This document shows, piece by piece, positions 13,506 to 18,372 of a stretch of 18,372 bases of DNA. How positions within the stretch are numbered: position 1 is the stretch's first letter; each line of letters opens with the position of its first letter. The stretch is from Fluviibacter sp041311015 (lineage in GTDB: Bacteria; Pseudomonadota; Gammaproteobacteria; Burkholderiales; Rhodocyclaceae): the NCBI GenBank assembly GCA_041311015.1, contig JBFYKG010000025.1, forward strand, positions 1 to 18,372. The letters run 5' to 3'. The position numbers and the translations under genes are program-made. The notes under the pieces were generated by a model. It did not search any database and had not been told where the DNA came from. It saw nothing but the letters and a program-made list of their open reading frames with translations.

Positions 13506-14807
13506 TTAGCCGTTCACGCGCTCAGGCGGAATGGTGTATTTATCGATCTTCGAATACCAGGGCATGGCCAGGAAGAAGCCAAAGTAAATGACCGTGCACA
13601 CCTGGGAGATCTTCTCGCCCCAGAATGACGGTGGTTGCGTGCCGAGGTAGCCAAGGATGAAGAAAGCGATCACGAACACCGTCAGCGCGGTCTTGAAGAT
13701 CGGGCCACGATAGCGGATCGACTTGACCGGACTACGATCCAGCCACGGCAGGAAGGCGATGATCACGACCGATGCCCCCATACCGACCACACCCCAGAAC
13801 TTGGCGTCGATGCCGAGGATCGGCCAGACGATGGCGCGGAGTACGGAGTAGAACGGGGTGAAGTACCAGACCGGCGCAATGTGCGGCGGTGTCTTCAGCG
13901 GATCTGCCTGGAAGAAGTTGTTGTACTCCAGGAAATAGCCGCCACCTTCTGGTGCGAAGAAGACCACGATCGAGAACACGAACAGGAAGGCGACGACGCC
14001 CACGATATCCTTCACCGTGTAATACGGGTGGAACGGGATACCGTCACGCGGGTTGCCCTTCTCGTCCAAGTTTTCCTTGATCTCGATACCGTCCGGGTTG
14101 TTCGAACCGACTTCATGCAGCGCCACCAGGTGAGCTGCCACCAGGCCGATCAGGATCAGCGGGACAGCAATCACATGCAACGAGAAGAAGCGGTTGAGCG
14201 TTGCATCACCCACCACGAAGTCACCACGGATCAGGGTCGACAGATCCGGACCGATCACCGGGATGGCACCGAACAGGTTAATAATGACCTGGGCGCCCCA
14301 GAACGACATCTGGCCCCACGGCAGCAGGTAGCCCATAAAGGCTTCCGCCATCAGGCACAGGAAGATCAGCGTACCGAACACCCACAGCAGCTCGCGCGGT
14401 TTGCGATAGGAACCGTAGAGCAGGCCCCGGAACATGTGCAGATAAACGACCACGAAGAAGGCGGAAGCGCCCGTTGAGTGCAGGTAACGGATCAGCCAGC
14501 CACCGGGCACATCACGCATGATGTATTCCACACTGGCGAAGGCGATGGGAATACCGCTTTCGTTCAGGTTGGCATCCGGCTTGTAGTTCATGACCAGGAA
14601 AATACCTGTCACGATCTGGATGACCAGCACCAGCAGCGCCAGCGAGCCAAAGAAGTACCAGAAGTTGAAGTTCTTCGGTGCGTAGTACTCGGTCAGGTGA
14701 CCCTTGATGGTCGAGGTCAGCGGGAAACGTGCATCAATCCACTCGAGGACATTGCCGCCCACGCTACCGTCAGACTTGTACTTTTCGAAATGCTTGTTGC
14801 TGGCCAT
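13506..14807 (-). CDS. petB: Cytochrome b of the bc1 complex
   Basis: Membrane core of complex III with both b-type haems and the Qo and Qi quinone sites. The 433 residues are normal for an unsplit bacterial cytochrome b. Haem ligands are H110 and H124 in helix B and H211 and H226 in helix D; the helix D pair is one residue further apart than in mitochondrial cytochrome b (14 rather than 13 residues between). The Qo motif is PVWY (312-315) where mitochondria have PEWY, as seen in many beta- and gammaproteobacteria. About eight hydrophobic helices are visible. The Shine-Dalgarno AAGGAG lies within the petA end, and the ATG is 2 bases after the petA stop, so the two are coupled. Confidence 0.97.
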   Translation of the reverse strand: MASNKHFEKYKSDGSVGGNVLEWIDARFPLTSTIKGHLTEYYAPKNFNFWYFFGSLALLVLVIQIVTGIFLVMNYKPDANLNESGIPIAFASVEYIMRDVPGGWLIRYLHSTGASAFFVVVYLHMFRGLLYGSYRKPRELLWVFGTLIFLCLMAEAFMGYLLPWGQMSFWGAQVIINLFGAIPVIGPDLSTLIRGDFVVGDATLNRFFSLHVIAVPLILIGLVAAHLVALHEVGSNNPDGIEIKENLDEKGNPRDGIPFHPYYTVKDIVGVVAFLFVFSIVVFFAPEGGGYFLEYNNFFQADPLKTPPHIAPVWYFTPFYSVLRAIVWPILGIDAKFWGVVGMGASVVIIAFLPWLDRSPVKSIRYRGPIFKTALTVFVIAFFILGYLGTQPPSFWGEKISQVCTVIYFGFFLAMPWYSKIDKYTIPPERVNG

Positions 14808-14809
14808 CG

Positions 14810-15403
14810 TCAGGCTCCTTTGCTTTCGCCGATGATCAGGCGCGTATCGCTCAGATAGGCGTGCGGCGGGATCTCGAGGTTGGTCGGCGCAGGCTTGTCC
14901 TTGAAGACACGGCCAGCCAGATCAAAGGTCGAACCGTGGCAGGGGCACAGGAAACCACCCAGCCAGTCACCGGGCATACCTTGCGATGCGCCAGCGGCAA
15001 ACTTGGAGGACGGCGAGCAACCCAGGTGGGTACAGATACCAATCGCCACCCAGATCTTGTCTTTGATTGAGCGATGTTCGTTCTTGCAATACTCGGGCTG
15101 CATGGGCTTGTCCGAGTTGGGATCGGCCACGGCCTCATTCAGCTTGGGCAGCGTGGCCATCATGTCGTCGTTACGATTCAGGATCCAGACTGGCTTACCG
15201 CGCCATTCCACCACCATCATCTGACCCGGTTCCAGTTTGCTGATGTCGGCTTCTACCGGCGCACCTGCTGCACGAGCACGTGCAGAAGGCAGCAAGCTGC
15301 TCACAAATGGAATGACGGCAGCTACCGCGCCCACACCCCCAATCGCTGCGGTCGTTACCAACAACCGGCGGCGGCTAGGATCTACTTTCTGCTCAATGCT
15401 CAT
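14810..15403 (-). CDS. petA: Rieske iron-sulfur protein of the bc1 complex
   Basis: Carries the 2Fe-2S cluster that takes the first electron from ubiquinol. The N terminus holds a twin-arginine signal-anchor, SRRRLLVTTA (10-19), followed by one hydrophobic helix; in this family it is usually kept as a membrane anchor. The cluster motifs are CTHLGC (C124, H126, C129) and CPCHGSTFD (C153, C155, H156). C124, H126, C153 and H156 bind the cluster, and C129-C155 form the disulfide. The 197 residues are normal. GGGGA lies 7 bases before the ATG. It is the first gene of petABC and has its own promoter at 15445-15450. Confidence 0.97.
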   Translation of the reverse strand: MSIEQKVDPSRRRLLVTTAAIGGVGAVAAVIPFVSSLLPSARARAAGAPVEADISKLEPGQMMVVEWRGKPVWILNRNDDMMATLPKLNEAVADPNSDKPMQPEYCKNEHRSIKDKIWVAIGICTHLGCSPSSKFAAGASQGMPGDWLGGFLCPCHGSTFDLAGRVFKDKPAPTNLEIPPHAYLSDTRLIIGESKGA

Positions 15404-15444
15404 GGATTTGTCCCCAGAGTGTTCAGACTTAATTAATTTTTAAG

Positions 15445-15450
15445 ATTATA
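15445..15450 (-). promoter_or_regulatory. -10 element of the petABC promoter
   Basis: A perfect TATAAT on the minus strand lies in the 59-base gap between recR and petA. The start would be near 15438, leaving about 35 bases before the petA ATG. The -35 region, inside the recR end, is a poor match (TGGAAT at 17-base spacing). No terminator follows recR, so some transcripts may enter from upstream. Confidence 0.6.
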
Positions 15451-15462
15451 CGCAAAGAAAAT

Positions 15463-16059
15463 TCAGGATTCCACCCGTCGGCGCTCCCGAAGCGCCTGAG
15501 CCAGCGTGCCGCTGTCGACAAACTCCAGCTCACCCCCGACAGGTACCCCTCGGGCGATCCGGGAGACCTTTAGCCCTTGTTTTTTAAGCATTTCGCTCAC
15601 AAAGTGGGCTGTTGCCTCCCCTTCGTTGGTGAAATTGGTCGCCAGAATCACCTCCCGGACGATGCCATCGCTGGCGCGAGCCACCAGTTGGTCCAGGCGT
15701 AGATTCCGTGGCCCCAACCCATCGAGCGGGGAAATACGGCCCATCAGCACAAAATACAGGCCGTTGTAGGCCTGAGTCTGCTCGATCATGTTCAGATCGA
15801 CCGGGGTCTCGACCACACAGAGTACGGCAGCATCCCGCCGATCGGACTGGCAGCGTTCGCACACGGTTGTTTCCGTGTAGGTATTGCATCGCTCGCAGTG
15901 CTGGATCCGCTTGATGGCCGAGTCCAGCGAAAATGCGAGCCGTGTGGCACCCTCCCGGTCATGCTGCAACAGATGATAGGCCATCCGTTGCGCCGACTTG
16001 GGGCCGACGCCTGGCAGGCAGCGCAGCGCCTCGATCAGGCTTTCGAGTGTTGCCGACAC
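15463..16059 (-). CDS. recR: Recombination mediator RecR
   Basis: Part of the RecFOR pathway, which loads RecA at single-strand gaps; RecR forms a ring clamp with RecO. The 198 residues equal the usual length. The helix-hairpin-helix LPGVGPKSAQRMAYHLL is at 15-31. The zinc finger has C55, C58, C67 and C70 (HCERCNT and VCERC). The Toprim domain begins with LCVVETPVDLNMIEQ and ends with the Walker-B-like ELEFVDSGTLAQAL. The start is a GTG 8 bases after ybaB, with no visible Shine-Dalgarno, which suggests coupling. The order dnaX-ybaB-recR is widely conserved among bacteria. Confidence 0.96.
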   Translation of the reverse strand: MSATLESLIEALRCLPGVGPKSAQRMAYHLLQHDREGATRLAFSLDSAIKRIQHCERCNTYTETTVCERCQSDRRDAAVLCVVETPVDLNMIEQTQAYNGLYFVLMGRISPLDGLGPRNLRLDQLVARASDGIVREVILATNFTNEGEATAHFVSEMLKKQGLKVSRIARGVPVGGELEFVDSGTLAQALRERRRVES

Positions 16060-16067
16060 AGGACGGA

Positions 16068-16403
16068 TCAGAATGGCAGCTTGAAGCCCGGCGGCAGATT
16101 CAGCCCGGCTGTAAAGCCTGACATCTTGCTCTGCGAGGTTTCTTCAACGCGACGCACGGCATCATTGACTGCGGCGGCAACCAGATCTTCGAGCATTTCA
16201 CGGTCATCCATGGCGGCCGGGTCGATGGTGATACGGCGCACAGCATGCGCGCAGGTCATCACGACCTTGACGATGCCCGAACCGGCCTGGCCTTCCACTT
16301 CCACGGTAGCCAGCTCTTCCTGCGCCTTCTTCATCCGGTCCTGCATCTGCTGGGCCTGCTTCATCAGGTTACCCAGACCGCCCATTCCACCCATACCACG
16401 CAT
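16068..16403 (-). CDS. ybaB: YbaB/EbfC family nucleoid-associated protein
   Basis: Small DNA-binding protein (111 residues with the start chosen; E. coli YbaB 109) that forms tweezer-like dimers. A Gly/Met-rich N terminus is followed by the charged helix LMKQAQQMQDRMKKAQEEL and the strand VEGQAGSGIVKVVMT. The C terminus ends in GFTAGLNLPPGFKLPF, a common pattern in the family. I chose the ATG at 16403 because AGGGAG lies 7 bases before it; the adjacent ATG at 16406 would leave only 4 bases. The frame is open back to a GTG at 16424, which adds seven residues not usual in the family. It sits between dnaX and recR, and a role near the replication fork or in recombination is suggested but not proven. 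Confidence 0.93.
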   Translation of the reverse strand: MRGMGGMGGLGNLMKQAQQMQDRMKKAQEELATVEVEGQAGSGIVKVVMTCAHAVRRITIDPAAMDDREMLEDLVAAAVNDAVRRVEETSQSKMSGFTAGLNLPPGFKLPF

Positions 16404-16435
16404 CATCACACTCCCTGTGTACACCGAACTCCGGT

Positions 16436-18115
16436 TTAGCCCGCCAGCGGACGGATCGAACCATCGATCAGTTTTGCATCAAAAACATCAATCAGTTCCT
16501 GCACCAGCGGATCACTCTCGATCGCTGCCACAGCATTATTCATACGCTCTTCAGCGGCTTCTTTTTTTAGAACGGCCGCGGTCACACCGACCTCCGCCAC
16601 CACATCAAAACGAACCCGGATGGGCATGCCCATCTTTTCAGTAAGCGCCTGGGCAAGCCGCTGCTCGGAGGCCGGCATCAGCAGCTGACGGTGCGTGGCC
16701 GGTAAATTGAGAACGACCTCACCATCCCCGAGTGAACGACAGGCGCTATGCTGGGCCAACTCTCTTGCCATCCCCTTGAGACCCAGTTCGTCGACCAGTT
16801 GTGGCCAATTTTCTGGATTAAAGGCCTGGGCGACAGATCCTGTGGGCACGGTCGGGGCTGCAACCGGAGCAGCATTTTCAGCAGCGGTTGCCACTGGCAC
16901 AACCACATCCGGTTGTGCGCTCACGACGCTGGCCGGGGTGGGGGTGGGCGTGGCGGCAGAACCCGATTTGGCTGAGGCGCTTGATGTAACCGGCATGGGT
17001 TGGGCTATTGCACCATGCCCCGGATGAACGGTTAAAAGTCGCAGCATGGCCATCAAAAACCCATGCGCCGGATCAGGCGCCAGGCGCAGATCGGCGCGGG
17101 CACGCGTTGCAACCTGATAGATCAGCTGGGCAAAGGGACGTGAACACTGGCCGGCCAGCTGCCTTAACTGTTGGGCATCGTCTTCCGCCAAGGAAGAAAA
17201 CTCCTGGGCGCCATCGGCGGCATCAAATTGCATCAGCTGCAACGCCACCGCCAGCCGGGCAAGGTCATCCAATGCCGACTCGAAGGAGAGTGCAGCGCTG
17301 GCCATCTGATGGGTCTGTTCACGAACCGCATTGACGTCCCCGCTCACCAGGGCAGTCAGCATCGACAGCATACGGGACAGGTTGGACGTGCCGAGCATCT
17401 GCCCCACTTGATCGACCTGGACAGTACCGGCACCATGTGCAATGGCCTGATCGAGTAGTGACAGGGCGTCGCGTACGCTACCGCCTGCGGCGCGGGCAAT
17501 AAGCTCTAGTGCTTTGGCATCTGCAGGAATGTTTTCTCCGGCCAGCACCGTGGCCAGATGGGTCGAGAGTTGTTGTGGCGACACCTGCCGCAGGTTGAAC
17601 TGCAGACAACGCGACAACACCGTCACCAGAATCTTTTGTGGATCGGTGGTTGCGAGGATGAACTTCACGTGCGCTGGCGGTTCCTCCAGCGTCTTCAGCA
17701 TCGCGTTGAATGCATGCGCCGTCAGCTGATGCACTTCGTCGATCATGTAAACCTTGTATCGACCGACGCTGGGCAGGAAGGTCGCCTGCTCTAGCAGTTG
17801 CACCATCTCATCGACACCGCGGTTCGAGGCAGCATCCATCTCGATGTAATCAACAAAGCGGCCTGCGTCGATCTGCTGGCATGCCGAACAGACGCCACAG
17901 GGCGTTGAAGACACGCCCTGCTCGCAGTTCAGCGCCTTGGCGAGAATCCGGGCAATCGTTGTTTTACCAACGCCGCGGGTACCGGTCAGCAGATAGGCAT
18001 GGTGCAGCCGATTGGCATCCAGCGCATGGGTTAATGCACGGACAACGGCATCCTGCCCCACCAGGGAATCAAATGTTTTCGGACGCCACTTGCGCGCGAG
18101 GACCTGGTAGCTCAT
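16436..18115 (-). CDS. dnaX: DNA polymerase III subunits gamma and tau
   Basis: Clamp-loader ATPase of the replicase. Walker A GTRGVGKT is at 45-52 (K51), the zinc module has C64, C73, C76 and C79, and Walker B VYMIDEVH is at 122-129. Sensor 1 (ILATTDP) and the SRC motif (VLSRCLQF) follow. Residues up to about 360 form domains I-III. A Pro/Ala/Thr/Val-rich linker (about 370-430) leads to the C-terminal region that binds the polymerase alpha subunit in tau. The full product of 559 residues is shorter than E. coli tau (643). Codons 516-518 (CTA AAA AAA) form a slippery A7 run whose -1 frame stops after three more codons; see the separate entry. The ATG lies about 21 bases downstream of the SRP RNA gene with no obvious Shine-Dalgarno. 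Confidence 0.96.
   Translation of the reverse strand: MSYQVLARKWRPKTFDSLVGQDAVVRALTHALDANRLHHAYLLTGTRGVGKTTIARILAKALNCEQGVSSTPCGVCSACQQIDAGRFVDYIEMDAASNRGVDEMVQLLEQATFLPSVGRYKVYMIDEVHQLTAHAFNAMLKTLEEPPAHVKFILATTDPQKILVTVLSRCLQFNLRQVSPQQLSTHLATVLAGENIPADAKALELIARAAGGSVRDALSLLDQAIAHGAGTVQVDQVGQMLGTSNLSRMLSMLTALVSGDVNAVREQTHQMASAALSFESALDDLARLAVALQLMQFDAADGAQEFSSLAEDDAQQLRQLAGQCSRPFAQLIYQVATRARADLRLAPDPAHGFLMAMLRLLTVHPGHGAIAQPMPVTSSASAKSGSAATPTPTPASVVSAQPDVVVPVATAAENAAPVAAPTVPTGSVAQAFNPENWPQLVDELGLKGMARELAQHSACRSLGDGEVVLNLPATHRQLLMPASEQRLAQALTEKMGMPIRVRFDVVAEVGVTAAVLKKEAAEERMNNAVAAIESDPLVQELIDVFDAKLIDGSIRPLAG
16551..16570 (-). other. A7 slippery stretch in dnaX with a nearby -1 frame stop
   Basis: The frame-0 codons CTA AAA AAA GAA contain the slippery heptamer A AAA AAA. 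A -1 slip would add Arg-Ser-Arg and stop at TGA (16553-16551), giving a 521-residue product without the last 41 residues. A Shine-Dalgarno-like GGAGGT lies 21 bases upstream (16590-16595), and a small hairpin (CGCT-GAAG-AGCG) starts about 6 bases downstream. Programmed slippage is known for dnaX in E. coli and Thermus, but at a point between domains III and IV, so this position is unusual. Confidence 0.35.
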
Positions 18116-18137
18116 GAATAGGATGCCGGGAAATAAG

Positions 18138-18239
18138 GGTGGCGAGCCCGACCCCCGGCACTTGCCTCAGTCGCTGTGGCTGCTTCCTTCCGGACCTGAC
18201 CCGATTCACGACCTAACAATGCGAGGAGACCCGCCACGC
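18138..18239 (-). ncRNA. ffs: Signal recognition particle RNA, bacterial small (4.5S) type
   Basis: The minus strand contains the nearly invariant apical segment GGTCCGGAAGGAAGCAGCC (about 18178-18196), which binds Ffh and FtsY. The ends pair over GTGGCG / CGCCAC and nearby bases to close one long hairpin of about 102 nt, close to E. coli 4.5S RNA (114 nt). The RNA directs Ffh to signal sequences on nascent membrane proteins. A TGGTAGAAT extended -10 lies immediately upstream. dnaX begins about 21 bases after the RNA with no separate terminator. Exact ends are uncertain by a few bases. Confidence 0.95.
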
Positions 18240-18242
18240 AAT

Positions 18243-18251
18243 ATTCTACCA
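18243..18251 (-). promoter_or_regulatory. Extended -10 promoter of ffs
   Basis: TGGTAGAAT on the minus strand is an extended -10 element whose expected start (about 18236-18238) coincides with the predicted 5' end of the SRP RNA. No clear -35 is present. It probably serves dnaX as well, because there is little room for another promoter. Confidence 0.6.
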
Positions 18252-18328
18252 GCGCAAACAGAAGCGTTGATGCACAGACTTGGGTTTTTAGCCGGTGATG
18301 GCGACGTTGAAATCCACCCGCGCAAATT

Positions 18329-18364
18329 AAAAAACCCACCCTAATTTCTTAGGATGGGTTTTTT
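18329..18364. terminator. Strong bidirectional rho-independent terminator
   Basis: AAAAAACCCACCCTAA pairs with TTAGGATGGGTTTTTT (one mismatch) around a TTTC loop, giving a GC core flanked by A and T runs on both sides. It can end transcription from either direction. It most likely stops a minus-strand gene beyond the right edge and insulates ffs-dnaX. The stretch 18252-18328 holds no gene I can support. Confidence 0.85.
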
Positions 18365-18372
18365 GTATGGGG

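Noticed and set aside
13635..14477. Long plus-strand open frame (280 codons) opposite petB
   Set aside because: It is antisense to a clear cytochrome b and its product is dominated by charged residues (Asp, Glu, Arg, His, Gln), as expected from the complement of hydrophobic codons. No family resemblance.
18112..18339. Minus-strand open frame of 75 codons upstream of dnaX
   Set aside because: It covers the SRP RNA gene and its promoter; the RNA explains the conserved bases.
1..18372. Mobile elements, CRISPR arrays, toxin-antitoxin or defence genes
   Set aside because: I saw no transposase or integrase motifs, regular direct repeats, target-site duplications or defence families; gene order and composition look like core chromosome.

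Overview
The window looks like a chromosomal segment of a betaproteobacterium. The order petA-petB-petC-sspA-sspB, a cytochrome b with a PVWY Qo motif and the order ffs-dnaX-ybaB-recR all fit this. The block accA-tilS hints at Neisseriales, but I cannot name a genus. Base composition and coding style look uniform. I see no insertion sequence, phage gene, CRISPR array, tRNA or 16S/23S rRNA. Every gene except the terC family gene lies on the minus strand, so transcription runs from right to left.

Layout from left to right. (1) 1-1343 and 1340-3136: a DctD-type sigma-54 response regulator, cut by the window edge within a few codons of its C terminus, and its DctB-type sensor kinase. (2) 3201-6280: dctM, dctQ and dctP, a complete TRAP transporter for C4-dicarboxylates, read dctP-dctQ-dctM. 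A terminator-like hairpin separates dctM from dctB. (3) 6281-6511: a compact control region with a near-perfect -24/-12 promoter, an IHF-like site, an unexplained 16-bp palindrome and two TTCCGGA-type palindromes proposed as DctD enhancer sites. (4) 6512-10198: tilS, accA, an AlkA-like DNA glycosylase and a GloC-like hydrolase, closely packed. (5) 10265-11269: the only plus-strand gene, a TerC/Alx-type membrane protein, whose 3' end overlaps the end of a short cbiX-like chelatase gene. (6) 11253-12674: cbiX, sspB and sspA. (7) 12755-15403: petC, petB and petA, the cytochrome bc1 complex. (8) 15463-18239: recR, ybaB, dnaX and the SRP RNA gene ffs. (9) 18240-18372: the ffs promoter and a strong bidirectional terminator.

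How the parts work together. DctB would sense periplasmic dicarboxylate and phosphorylate DctD. DctD would bind the two upstream palindromes and, with IHF bending the DNA, activate sigma-54 polymerase at dctP. The operon then makes the binding protein and permease, with partial read-through towards the regulators. The other genes are housekeeping: respiration (petABC), proteolysis and stress control (sspAB), replication and recombination (dnaX, ybaB, recR), fatty-acid synthesis (accA) and tRNA modification (tilS).

I found no clearly new multi-gene system. The observations most worth a second look are the architecture of the dct control region, the unexplained palindrome inside it, an A7 slippery stretch near the 3' end of dnaX with a -1 stop four codons later, a terminator pressed against the sspA ribosome-binding site, and the apparent co-transcription of ffs with dnaX.
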